NCBI GenBank assembly: GCA_964036295.1
Contig: OZ038471.1
Location: forward strand, 9,442,184 to 9,506,183
Length of the DNA stretch: 64,000 nt
Reading direction: 5' to 3'
From: Plumapathes pennacea
Lineage: Eukaryota > Cnidaria > Anthozoa > Antipatharia > Myriopathidae
Below the pieces are notes generated by a model. The model made no database searches, had not been told where the DNA came from, and saw only the letters and a list, made by a program, of their open reading frames with translations. This document shows positions 11,296 through 21,779 of the stretch, in pieces; position 1 is the stretch's first letter, and every line of letters begins with the position of its first letter. Made by a program: the position numbers and the translations under genes.

Positions 11296-11685
11296 CAGTG
11301 TTGTATCCAGGATTTCAAAACTGGGGGTCCTTTGGACCCCCTCTTCCAAAATTTAGGGGTCCAAGTAGGATTTTGTGGGGTCCAACTAATTAATATTCAT
11401 AGTTAATATTAATATTCGTGGCGCATCATTATTCACATTGCTTATTTTTGTACCAAACAAATAACAAGCTGATAGGATCGGATAGGTTCTCTTTCGAGGA
11501 GGTTTTCAGTTAAAAAATATTTTATTGACGTCCGCCATGCGCACAAAACATATTTATGCAAATCTGAACTCAATTCTTTGGGTTATCAAATTTCACCACG
11601 CTACGCGAAAAATTGACAGCTTGATTTTCAGTCGATGTGAAAGACTACAGGTCAATGTTTTAAGATTTGAATGCAGTGAAATCAG
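11296..11685 (+). mobile_element. half copy of the CAGTGTTG-type DNA element
   Basis: It starts with the terminal sequence CAGTGTTGTATCCAGGATTT and matches, in inverted orientation, about 390 bp at the right end of the element at 20526-21372. Shared blocks include the GGGGTCC inverted motif near 11330, TTAATATTAATATTCGTGGCGC, TTTTTGTACCAAACAAATAACAAGC and the segment from GACGTCCGCCATGCGCAC to TTTTAAGATTTG. Similarity stops near 11680, so this copy is truncated or has a different interior. It interrupts the LINE at 11295. Confidence 0.65.
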
Positions 11686-13261
11686 ATGAAGAAAAAGTTT
11701 CAAGCCTATGATAAATGGGATCATGAAAAGTGCATGACACCTGGTGATAGATGTGTATTAAATTCCTCGTTCTACTATTAAACACTGCAACGCAAATTGC
11801 AACTGAAGCCTTCCAAAATTGGTGTGTACATTTGAACGGGTCGTCAAAGTGATTTGATTTGACGGTGGTGGCGGGATGTCGACACGTTTTAAATTGTTGG
11901 TTCCAGCTAGTATTTACCTGCGCTATTAAGTTCATATAAAAGAGAAAAAATAGCATCTTTAAAAATGGTGCCCTCTCCCTAGCCTGCGTGCAGACGTTCT
12001 ATATCCCCGCCATATAGTCGGAAAAGGAACTTTAGCATCGAACTCCGCCAATCGAACCGCACGAAAAAAGTGCATCGAACGTGAGCAAAATACGAGCTTT
12101 ATCAAGGCTGGCATTGAAGGTATTTCAAACTAATTGGACTTTTATTTTAACCTGCAATTGTAACCTGCAAATTTAACCTGCATTAACGTGCAGATTTAAC
12201 TTGACAACCTGCAACCTCAAATTGTCCCGTCCGCGCAGGCGAACTTCTCCCTAAAAATCAACTAAAAATGAAGAAGGATGGCACCTGGTTCCTTTGCTTG
12301 GCTAACCCTATGCAATCTCTTAACCACTCATCCTGCACACAGATAGTGTTTCATCCTCACAAAAGTCTTCACGTCGGCCATTTTGAACGCTTCGTCGTTG
12401 GTGTCGTGGCACGAGATTGCGCGGGCTCAAGTATTTGCCCTTTCCCTACCCTGCTGCGGTCAAATGCTGGAAAAAGCAACTCCAAGCATACAGTATACTA
12501 CGTTGGTTTCTGTTGCAGCTTTCTGTGAAGATTGTCCTTACTACAATATTGAATGTCGCCAGTGGTTCTGGGATCAAACTGGAAATCACGTCTGGGCATA
12601 ACGCTCACCACCCACCCAGGGGCAGATAAGTGCTACGTGAAATAGAGGCTATTCGAAGTGGCGCGGAATTAATTTAGTGCATACAAGATGTGGTTTCGTT
12701 CCCCGCGTCTTTCGTATGACCAGCTATCTTTGTCAACTGAAATATTGGTGAGTATGTTTTGTTGTCGCTTTGAAAGGTCTGTTCCCACGCATTTTATGCT
12801 ATTTCGTTTGAGCAAAGTGTCTCGAGAGACAGCCAGAGAGCCTGCCAACTTTGAACTTGTGCAAGCGTCACCTCGTGCGTTGTGTGGAAATATATGTGAC
12901 TAGCGGGACCCCTTAAGTACGGTGATGGGATTTCGAGCATCTCGAATGCAGTTTCTATTGTCAATGTACAAATTTCTCTGCAGTGCGTGTACCACTCCAC
13001 CGTATCACTCGACGATTTGCCGATTGATCGACATGAAAATCTCCCCGTTTTTGGAATATGCGGAAGCATCAGCCCGTCACCCAGTCACCTGACAGCACAA
13101 ATTCTCCTTTTAAACTCATTTCCGATTTCTAAAAGAACTGTGGTCGGCACACGAGGCCAATATTTATAATTAGTTTCACTCGATGTGGCGGCCATCTTGG
13201 ATTTTTTATGAGGAGGCCCGGGAAAGAGCGTTACGGACGGACGGAAGTGAGTTAGCGTATT
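11686..13261. other. unassigned DNA, no gene supported
   Basis: Short reading frames occur on both strands but none shows a domain, plausible splice pattern or composition that I would call coding. The sequence is less AT-rich in places (around 12.4-13.2 kb) and contains CpG-rich patches. A remnant of the interrupting element or a host regulatory region are both possible. Confidence 0.4.
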
Positions 13262-13915
13262 ATTGCTTGTGGCTACACAAGCTTTAAAATGCAGCGTGTT
13301 TTTTAATTTTATTTTTCTGGGTTATGAATCAGCAGATGGTGATTGGTTCATATTATCAAGTGATTTGCGATGATGTTATGTAATTGACTTTCCTCGCGAG
13401 CGACTTGAGATGTCGGCGATTGAAGCAAGAGACTGAAATTGAATTGTGTTAAAATTAACCGATGTTCAGTTCGGATGGGATACAGGCTGGCTCTGTGGAT
13501 GCAAGGAGGTCATATTTTAAGAACGATTTTGGCTTCCATTGTTTTGAAGCGTCAGAAGATTTGAATGCTTGTGCTTATGCTTACTGCTTATGCGCTAGTG
13601 AGGACCAGGCTTTATGTATTACCAGCGGGACCCCTGTAAAGTATGGAGGGTTGTGTTTTTGCAATTTCTAATGAATTTGCTCTGGTTTTTCTGACATTGG
13701 TTGTGTTTCACCCTGCTGTGTTTTGCGTTGTTATTGCAACATTTTGGCGTGGTGCCATAAAAGGTCAAACAGTCAGTGGCACCGATGGCGTTATATGACT
13801 CGGCTTTAATATCTTTTGCATATAAACGCACGACAAAAGTTCCTCTCTTGGGACCCCGCATGTCTTAGTTCATTGTACTAATGACGCCACAAGCGCACTG
13901 GCCACGGGCCTGTCT
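13262..13915. repeat. dispersed repeat family F, copy 1
   Basis: A block starting around the phrase GGTGATTGGTTCATATTATCA recurs near 14380 and 48630. The tail (TTTGGCGTGGTGCCATAAAAGG, TCAGTGGCACCGATGGCGTTAT) recurs inside the Harbinger-like element at 9905-10005. The end near 13885-13912 resembles the end of the large insertion at 50280-50311. No open coding region. Possibly a non-autonomous DNA element family. Confidence 0.5.
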
Positions 13916-14239
13916 TGTTATATAGATAGATAGATGTTTGTGGGAATATATGCTTGTGAGTGTAGTGCTATTTTTGTACGATTCTTGTGAATAAGCCCCA
14001 AGCCATTTTTCTGGTAAATTCCCAACATTTTCGATGTACTATCGGCAGAATATGAGAAGTCCCAAACTGTGACCCATTCGAGACTGGGACCGTTCACTTT
14101 ATCACTGTTTCGCACTGTTTATTTAAACTTTGTTAAAAGAAACCTAGTGCATATCATGTTCTAAGCTCCAGATTGCATATTTACTTTTTAAAGTATTATA
14201 GTAATTCCTGATTTGGATTCTTTGTAAAAAAAAAAAGAA

Positions 14240-14770
14240 AAAAAAAAAACAGCTTGTTTTTAGTCAATATTTCTATGATGATTCACGCTTCATTGCTTGT
14301 GGTAAAGCCAATGAGCTTAGGATTGCAAGGTGAACGCTTTTTTCTTTTATTCATTTTTTTCTTGGTTAGAAATCAGTACATGGTGATTGGTTCACATTGT
14401 CACGTGATGTACGTATGGTTACTTCGTAAACAGCTTGAGATGTGGGTGATTGAATTGTACGTCAATACTTGTGTGTGAAGTTAGCTGCATTGGATCCAAA
14501 ATCAACACCGTTTGGCTCTGTGGAACATGCACAGATAAACTGGATTTTAGAAAACGATTTTGACTTGTGATCTTAAGTTCACTGCAGAAGCTTTGAGAAT
14601 AGCCCTAAGCAAATGTTTATTGGTGAGATTATTTGATGGATACTGCTATGGGATTGCAAATAACTCTATCACAGCTGATGATTTAGTCCTTATGAAACTT
14701 TCTGTAGTGACAAGGAAATTCTTCTGGGAATATACCAGGCCAAAATGGACTTCAAAGCTATAATGAACTT
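14240..14770. repeat. dispersed repeat family F, copy 2
   Basis: Shares with 48610-48960 the order GGTGATTGGTTCACATTGTCACGTG, then TTTGGCTCTGTGGAA, GATAAACTGGATTTTAG, TTTGAGAATAGCC and GAAACTTTCTGTAGTGACA. It is diverged by many substitutions and has no open reading frame across the whole. It is preceded by an A-rich run at 14228-14250. Confidence 0.5.
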
Positions 14771-14904
14771 TAGCCGTACCCTCAGTGGACATAATGAAGG
14801 AGTGCTCCCTTATAAATGGTTGAAATCTTGACCAGTGCTAACCTAGCTTCTTTTCTCTTTTGTTTTTCGTCAGCAATGAACAGTGTGTATACTTGCTGTT
14901 GCAG

Positions 14905-14981
14905 GACTTGGTCAAGCAGGAAATTATGATGGTGATCTGTCACACGATACTGACGTACATTTCGACAAAGCGGTCATGCGG
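14905..14981 (+). CDS. orphan candidate exon
   Basis: A 77-bp segment lies between a good acceptor (TGCTGTTGCAG) and donor (CGG|GTAAGA). In one frame it encodes LGQAGNYDGDLSHDTDVHF and then DKAVMR. Composition and splice sites look like a real internal exon, but I see no partner exon nearby and do not recognise the protein. It could belong to a host gene spanning the repeat-rich DNA or be an exon remnant. Confidence 0.3.
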
Positions 14982-17049
14982 GTAAGAATTTTACTCGACA
15001 ATATACAATGTACTTAGGTACAACGGAACACAAACAAAATTGCCAGAACAAAAGGTTTGATACTGGTAAACAGTCAAGGCCATTTGGATAAATCTGTACA
15101 TTTAAGGAAAAAGAGAAGTTACTCTTTTATTACACAACATGAGCATGAAAGTCGCATGTAACGTGTAACACAAATCGTTGCAAAAAGGCATTAAAGCGAA
15201 ATTATCCGTAAATTTTTAACAGTAGGTCATTGATATTTGGCTGGGATAATCATAAGGATAAAGTAAACATCTTACGAGTGAAAAAAGTAAGAAATAAACA
15301 GTGAGCACTATCGGAAAAACACATGACAAACCTGTAACACTTCTTGTCCGCACCGAAGAATCCGATGTTTGATATTCCCTAAGAAATGACTAGTGTGTTT
15401 TTTGGTGCTTAAAATATGACAAAAGTAATGCTCATGTCCACAGCAAACAACAGTGGAAGGATCACTGTGAAAGTTCAACAAGTTCATCGGTTTACTGGTC
15501 ATTTAGTTTGTTCCCATCATATTTACAGTAAGCATAAACAAACGTAAACAAACGCATTCTTCGCTGTACTATTCGCTTAAGCGGTGTCCGGTTGAACTTT
15601 CCTTATGAAGTTCAAATGCTCATAACCTGAACATTCAGCAGCGGAAATTTTGCTCAGTTTGATTTATCTGCTTCTGAGAAACCCTGCAGTATTTGCATCA
15701 CCACCACACTACACTGTTTGGTTGTCACAGTGTACGAACATGCCACGAAAGAATAACCCAGCCAACACAAAGCACAAACTGTGTTTTTGCATGGACGATC
15801 TTCCTGACACTGCAACATAGCATTCTAAAGGTCTCTAATGTACAGTTCCATCCCCATCGGCATCGGCGGCAAAATAATTGAAATGTAACACCGCGTTGTT
15901 TTTCTGGCGCCAATTCAGGTGTCATGTAACGCTGCGTCTTGTTTTGTGGCGCCAAATTAGGTAACGCCATGCCGCTAAAAAGATTGTGTTGAAATGGAGC
16001 ATGCGAAAGAAACATTGCCTCGAGTAGCTAATTGGCAGCTGAAAAAGAAAGAGTGAAAAAGAGAGAAAAAAGGACTTATTATGCAATGAATCGTGAAGAA
16101 ATTCGAAGAAAGGAAAACATGTGACGTAATTTGAGCTCACGTTACGTAAAATGTCATGGTGACTGTGCTACAGATCTTGGTGTTAAGGCCGTGTCTCTGT
16201 CGATGTTTGTCTGCCATATTGAGTATTTTTTTGGCTCAAAAAATATACATGATTTTTTGTGATCTTAACTGGTCTGAGACAGCTGGTCTTATACTTAGAA
16301 AATGCGAGACCAGCAAAGGAGCCATCTGATTGGTGGACTTTATGTATCAGCCCTCTCAACTGTCTAGTCTTGTAATGATATAAGCCCACCGACGGCAAAG
16401 CCATGGGCACCAAAATGGGCTTGAAACTCTAAACCAACAATAAGTGCTCATTAGTCTTACAGAAGTTGATCAATTATAAACAAATTATACAGTATAAAGT
16501 TTTTGATAACATATGAGATATTTTAAGTAAGATGTAATAATATTTTAATAAGTAGTTTTATAAGTAGAAAACAATATTAATAATAACTTGAAATTATAAC
16601 AGGGACATTTAACCACCAGACTTTTACAATTGTGTGTACCACATTGTAATATTGTTTTTTTTGGTTGGTCAAAATTTCCCCTTCCATCAGTTTACTTTTT
16701 GCTTTTACCATACTCTTGAACGTGAATTATGCTTAGGACTCCATTCTCCCATTGTAAAGCAATACAATGAAAGTTGACTGTTGATAAGCATGTCTTTTAT
16801 ACTATGTTTGCTCTGAATAATAATTATTGGCCTGCTCAAAGGAATACAATGATCAAACATGCCTTCACTGACTCTTTGAACTCTTTCCATATGGTTGGTA
16901 AGGGAAGCTGCCAAACTGCTGTGCAGTATATGTTGTACCTATTCGTGGTTTATGTTTGTGAAAATAACATTTTACTGTTAAAAAAAGCGGACAAAGAATT
17001 AGTTTGTTTTGGTATTCAAACATGTACTTCATATGAAAGGGTGGCAGCA
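14982..17049. other. unassigned DNA
   Basis: No domain-bearing frame is seen. A + strand frame at 16774-17178 (134 codons) has no recognisable feature and runs into the Gypsy A tail on the opposite strand. Around 15880-15975 a motif of about 45 bp (ATGTAACACCGCG...TGGCGCCAA) is present twice in degenerate form. Around 16480-16610 a short stretch resembles the AT-rich end of the 880-bp satellite. Confidence 0.4.
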
Positions 17050-18133
17050 AGTGAAGGGTACAATAGAAACTGCTGGCTAGCCTGCATCAGGCATTCTTTT
17101 TTGAACTCAAAGAGTTTGCCCTTGGGTGGTTGCTATTTATCACTGGTACAGATAACATTTCGTGAAAGCTGTGATTAACTTGGTTCAGAGTCTGGGCCTC
17201 GTCTTTTAAGTGGCTCATATCTTGCAGTGCACTGCAGTTGGTGTTTGGTGATAATAGTGAACAAAAGTGCAGGCTTTCAGGTCCCAGGCTGACAGGTGCA
17301 GGTGTATGAAGCTCTACACCCAAGTCATGCTTAGCTGTTAAAGCTTTTGCTGTGGGCACTAGGGTGCACTGGTTGTGCTTGAAGGTGTTTTCCTCTGTTT
17401 TAACGAGGTAATACCATGGTTGCTTTGCCTTTCCCAGTACTTGGCCTTGGCAAGCTCGGTCTCTTATCCAAACTGGGTCACCGGGTTGAAGTGTGGGTAG
17501 CTCTCTTTATGCCACTTGTTAAAGCTATGCTGCTGGGCCATCGTGTAGGATTCTTACCTAATCTCAACCCTCTGATGGTCTTCGGCCTGCACGTTGGGAT
17601 ATAGGGTGCTTGGAAGGACAGGTAGTTGTGTCTAGCAGGCGTCCCATCAGCAATTCACTTGGTGAGAGGCTATTCAGCAGAGGAGTGTGCCTGTAGACTA
17701 TTAGGGCGTTGTGAATCTTGTTTTTTCTGATTAGTGCCTTTGCTGTATGGATGGTTCGTTCTACTTCACCATTGGCTTTTGGGTATTTTGGTGAACTTGT
17801 GGTGTGGACAAATCCATATGTTATGGCAAACTGGCGGAAACAGTCTGTGATGTACTGAGGTCTGTCGTCCGACACGACCAGATCTGGAATTCTGTGTGTG
17901 GCAAACAGTTCCTTGAGCGTACAGATTACATTGTTGGATGTCTCATCTTTCAGTTGCTTGATCTCAAACCATCTGGAGTAAGAGTCCACCACGATGATGT
18001 AGGCCCCTCCCTTGTACTCACAGAGATCCGTAGCTATCCTTTCCCAAGGGTGGGATGAGAAGGAAGCTGCCATGAGGGGTTCCTTGGGGGTCGGTTGGTC
18101 TTTGGCACATGTGACACACTTGGGGTAACTACA
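17050..18133 (-). pseudogene. Gypsy A integrase core and pol C-terminus
   Basis: The minus strand encodes the integrase zinc-finger cysteines (CSYPKCVTCAKD), then the catalytic core: WERIATDLCEYKGG with the first Asp, VVSDDRPQYITDCF with the second Asp (usual SDNGPQ is SDDRPQ), and KANGEVERTIHTAK with the Glu. YRHTPLLNSLSPSELLMGR follows. Downstream in shifted frames, DRACQGQVLGKAKQPWYY and a KTEENTFKHN-like phrase mark the C-terminal strand region typical of metazoan Gypsy pols, ending around 17050. At least one frame change after 17600 breaks it. Its upstream half lies at 19927-20385, beyond the composite insertion. Confidence 0.85.
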
Positions 18134-18375
18134 GTCCCGGACAAAATGTGTTGACACATGCTTTACATGTCGTATTTTTGTCAAAACTACCATGCTTTGA
18201 GTCACCAGTTCCAAAGAAAATTGCTTTTAATCACCCCCCTCCCCATATCAATGTTGTAGCTTGAATTTGGAAGAGTTCCGGTAAGACTTTGATGGAAAAT
18301 TGTTGCTAAATAATTAATTTATCAACATTGAATGGGGGGAGGGGAGAATGTGTCAACACTTTTGTCCAAGATTGT
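18131..18375 (+). mobile_element. 245-bp MITE, copy 1
   Basis: The left end ACAGTCCCGGACAAAATGTG and the right end, whose complement reads ACAATCTTGGACAAAAGTG, form a terminal inverted repeat of about 26 bp that includes GTTGACAC. It is almost identical in sequence and exactly equal in length to copy 2 at 19681-19925; I count about five substitutions. The ends recall Tc1/mariner-type termini, but no TA duplication is evident. Confidence 0.75.
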
Positions 18376-19680
18376 CCGAATACAAAATAACAAGAAAGTA
18401 ACTTCTGTCATAGCTAAGAGTCGTAAAAAGCCTTCTATTTTGTTAAATGCGAGGGTTGAATGCAGTTCTAAAGGCTAGGTTGTAGCGGTAGTCTATTTTG
18501 GGATGCCAGAGGCAGAAAAGTAAGATCTATTTATAGGCCGGAGCCAGTAGTTTATTCAGTTATATCGGATTTTGATACTCAGAAAGCGACAACTGCCAAA
18601 AAGTTCATTAAGATGGTTATGTGAGTACACACGTTTCAAATTAAGAAATAAGAGCATCTTATGTGAAAGTACAACATTAAATTGGTGCCGTTCCGTGCCC
18701 TGGAAAGGAACCTAAATGCATTTCGAGAACCGCGTCCTACACGGGAGATAGACGAAAGGTTGACAATAAAGACTCCGAAATCCCAGAAAAAGGGCAATGA
18801 CATATTGAAAATGGTCTTAAATATATCGCAAATGGTTGCCTATGTGGAATTTTATGATCCGGAGAGGTTGAAATATGGCACGGTTTACAACGGTTTACAC
18901 GGTTTACACTACGAACTAAAATAGAATCTCTAATCCTCTTTCACTCTGGTGTAAACCGTTGAAAGTGTAAACCGTTGGAAATGCTAAATAAATGCAACAC
19001 AAGCTATAGTTTTATATCGTATTCGGATAAAATATTACTCTTTATGCCATTCCAAGTGGTTTTGTAACAATTGTTCCAATTTTTTAGTGAAATTTACCTG
19101 ACGTGAGAGCGTGCGTTATTCTGCCAATTAGAACTAATTAACATAATCATCTGATTCAGTTGCGTTACATGTCATTTTATCAAGCTTTTGGCCGTTGAGC
19201 GACACTTAAAAACTTTCACCGACGACAAAGCAGTTCTGTAGCCGACTTTTCCCTTCACTCAGTCGCTCTAATTGGGGCACAATTCGCACTTAGTAATGTA
19301 TTGCTAGTTGTATGTGCGCTTGTCATGATGTATTATTCGTCTATTTTCGAGTGACTTTCACCCTTACTGATCTCGAACAGGTTGCACTGCCCACTGTTGA
19401 ATCACGCAATTCGATGGAAATAAGGGACCCCGTATAGGATCATAAAAAACACACAAACTCTCACGATCTAAAGCAATCTTCTCTTGAAACGTGATCTGAC
19501 TCGACGCGCATTTATTCAATTACTGTAAGCGGATGCTTCATTCAACTGTCAATTTCTAACTCGAGGTAACATAAGCTTACACTTCAGCCAAAATAAAGCA
19601 CTCAGTGTTTCTCAAACTTCACTGCGTTTTCAAACTTTTCTGGAAAACCATTACGTGTACAATTAGAAAACCGCATTCAG
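18376..19680. other. 1.3-kb interior between two MITEs, no recognised gene
   Basis: A + strand frame of 80 codons at 18682-18924 has no recognisable domain. Near 18879-18985 the motif CGGTTTACAC occurs repeatedly and then in inverted form (GTGTAAACCGTTG, twice). I see no RT, transposase or RNA gene. The segment has no counterpart elsewhere in the window. Confidence 0.45.
18879..18985. repeat. clustered direct and inverted GGTTTACAC motifs
   Basis: Three direct copies of CGGTTTACA(C/A) at 18879-18910 are followed by two copies of the reverse complement GTGTAAACCGTTG at about 18950-18981. Together they could form a stem with a loop of about 45 bases, or act as clustered protein-binding sites. 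No known factor is claimed. Confidence 0.6.
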
Positions 19681-19925
19681 ACAATCCCAGACAAAATGTG
19701 TTGACACATGCTTTACATGTCATATTTTTGTCAAAACTACCATGCTTTGAGTCACCAGTTCCAAAGAAAATTGCTTTTAAGCACCCCCCTCCCCGTATCA
19801 ATGTTGTAGCTTGAATTTGGAAGAGTTCCGGTAAGACTTTGATGGAAAATTGTTGCTAAATAATTAATTTATCAACATTGAATGGGGGGAGGGGAGAATG
19901 TGTCAACACTTTTGTCCAAGATTGT
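19681..19925 (+). mobile_element. 245-bp MITE, copy 2
   Basis: Same orientation and length as copy 1, with the same inverted-repeat ends (ACAATCCCAGACAAAATGTG and CACTTTTGTCCAAGATTGT). Immediately to the right the Gypsy A integrase zinc-finger coding sequence resumes, so the outer edges of the two MITEs bound the insertion. Confidence 0.75.
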
Positions 19926-19926
19926 A

Positions 19927-20385
19927 GGTCTTCAACTTGTTTGAGACCCCAGGCCACCAGACTGAAGTGCGAGCTCTGGCACGACACTTGGTGATACCGA
20001 GGTGTCCGATGTGGATATAGTTAAGGATCTCTAGTCTCATACTCCTTGGAATTACAATGTGTTCATTGTATAGAAGTAGATTGTCACAGAGATGAGGTGG
20101 CTGCTATTTTCCCAGTAGGATGTAGCAGAGGCTGGTGTGGCATGTACACAGGCCAACCTTGCTGGCAGTATGTTCTCACTTGGGTACATTCTGCATTTGC
20201 ATTCTTGGCCTCCTTTATCTCTTGCAGTCGGTTTGCTGTGGCAGGAGGTGTGGTCATTGCTTGAGTTTCAAAGGCCTCTACTTCTTCCACAATCAGCTTG
20301 TCTTCATGGGCTGGAAGATCAACAGGTGTGCAGGAAAGCGCATCAGCGGTAGCTTGGTGCTTGCCTGGCAAATATGTAATATAAT
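19927..20385 (-). pseudogene. Gypsy A RNase H tail and integrase N-terminus
   Basis: The minus strand starts YITYLPGKHQATADALS (end of RNase H; the usual DALSR ends in C here) and passes a spacer rich in acidic residues. It ends with the integrase zinc finger: HIGHLGITKCRARARTSVWWPG and VSNKLKT. The frame just before the insertion (AAG ACC T) joins correctly to GT AGT TAC on the far side. The 5' part of this pol is missing: the coding stops near 20385 where the 880-bp repeat begins. Confidence 0.8.
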
Positions 20386-20392
20386 TTTTTAG

Positions 20393-20519
20393 AAATAGGT
20401 CGTGGGGCTATGAATAAGATGTAATATCATTTTAGTAATTAGTCTTATTAGTAGAAAATATTTAATAATAGTTAGAAGAAAATAAAAATAGTTCCTTCGG
20501 TGGTTAAAACATTTTCTTT
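20393..20519 (+). repeat. 880-bp satellite-type repeat, partial copy (left part)
   Basis: Diverged but recognisable: GATGTAATATCATTTTAGTA, TATTAGTAGAAAATATTTAA, then TTCCTTCGGTGGTTAAAACA, in the same order as in the array at 56-60 kb. It is broken at CTTGTA by the CAGTGTTG-type element. Confidence 0.7.
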
Positions 20520-20525
20520 CTTGTA

Positions 20526-21372
20526 CAGTGTTGTATCCAGAGCGCGTCATTGCGTCCTGGGACGCACAAATCTCAATTTGGACGCAAAATATTCCAGCAA
20601 GTGCGTCCGCTTGGACGCACTCGAAAAATTAATTGACAAGCGACTCTTTTCGGAACGCGACCCGCTAAGCGGAAACCCGACGCTGATCCTTCACCACTGA
20701 TAGTGCGTCGGTAAAGCCCGATTTACGTGTTGCAACTTTCGCTTACGACACGAATAAAAAATCACTCCGTGATTCGGTTTTCGGTCGCATACGACACGAA
20801 AAAAGTAGTACAATTTCTAAGGGTTAAATCCTAGAATGCGAGTGTGACTGAAAAAATATTCGATCAAATGTTACTGTAAACCACTGGCTGTTCGAGCGAC
20901 TCAGTTTATCGCGACGTGCACACCTTTTATCGATCACGATGACACCACTTTTAATATGACAAACGGTCGAAATCTGTCTGCATACAAATCTTAAAACATT
21001 GACCTGTAGTCTTGCACATCGACTGAAAATTAAGCTGTCAATTTTTTGCGTAGCGTGGTGAAATTTGATAACCCAAAGAATTGAGTTCAGATTTGCATAA
21101 ATATGTTTTGTGCGTATGGCGGACGTCATTAAAATACTTTTAGAAGAAAACCTCGAAAGAGAACAAAATGTGGCAGGAACATAAAAAATGTCCTATCGGC
21201 TTGTTATTTGTTTGGTACAAAAATAAGCAATGTGAATAATGACGCGCCACGAATATTAATATTAAAAATGAATATTAATTAGTTGGACCCCACAAAATCC
21301 TATTTGGACCCCTAAATTTTGGAAGAGGGGGTCCGAAGGACCCCCAGTTTTGAAATCCTGAATACAACACTG
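20526..21372 (+). mobile_element. CAGTGTTG-type non-autonomous DNA transposon, 847 bp
   Basis: It begins CAGTGTTGTATCCAGAGCGC and ends with the complement of CAGTGTTGTATTCAGGATTT, giving a 15-bp near-perfect terminal inverted repeat of hAT-like style. CTTGTA flanks both sides (20520-20525 and 21373-21378). The outer sequence is one interrupted copy of the 880-bp repeat (TTTCTTTCTTGTA then TAAAGGTGGCAAATCGAGGG), so the insertion is clear. hAT elements make 8-bp duplications and only 6 bp match here, so the superfamily stays open. No transposase. Its right half is shared with 11296-11685. Confidence 0.75.
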
Positions 21373-21378
21373 CTTGTA

Positions 21379-21660
21379 TAAAGGTGGCAAATCGAGGGCA
21401 GAATGAAGCTGCCAGTGGTCTTGGGTCTGGCAAATTTTCTTGGATGTCTTGCATTGTTGGACTCGTTAGTCCCTGCTACAACCCTTCTCTAGTTTATATG
21501 TCAAGTTTACTGTTACTAGTGTTTCAGCGAAGTGGATGCCTGGCATAGGAGCGAAGAAGTTGTCTGACATAGTTTGTGGTTTTGTTTTTCAATTGTTTAT
21601 ATTGATCATTAGTACAGCTACATGGTGATACGTGGGAGCTATAATAACATGTGTGGAGCC
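21379..21660 (+). repeat. 880-bp satellite-type repeat, partial copy (right part)
   Basis: Resumes with TAAAGGTGGCAAATCGAGGGCAGAATGAAGC and continues with TTGGACTCGTTAGTCCCTGCTACAACC and GACATAGTTTGTGGTTTTGT, in satellite order. It fades around 21650 near the 3' end of Gypsy B. Confidence 0.7.
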
Positions 21661-21779
21661 CAGAAGTTGAGAGTGAATGATCTTTAATCCAAAGTTCAAC
21701 TCTTGATCGCACTTAATAGGTAATAGCTAACAGAGGTTATGCTACATTACATTTCCTTTATAAAAACTAGAAGAAAGAA

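Noticed and set aside
12794..13069. 91-codon minus-strand frame
   Set aside because: No domain, no splice support and overlapping frames on the other strand.
16774..17178. 134-codon + strand frame
   Set aside because: No recognisable domain; its end overlaps the Gypsy A tail on the other strand.
18131..19925. A standard LTR retrotransposon with 245-bp LTRs
   Set aside because: The repeats have MITE-like inverted ends, not TG...CA, and there is no primer site or polypurine tract beside them; kept as a composite but not excluded.
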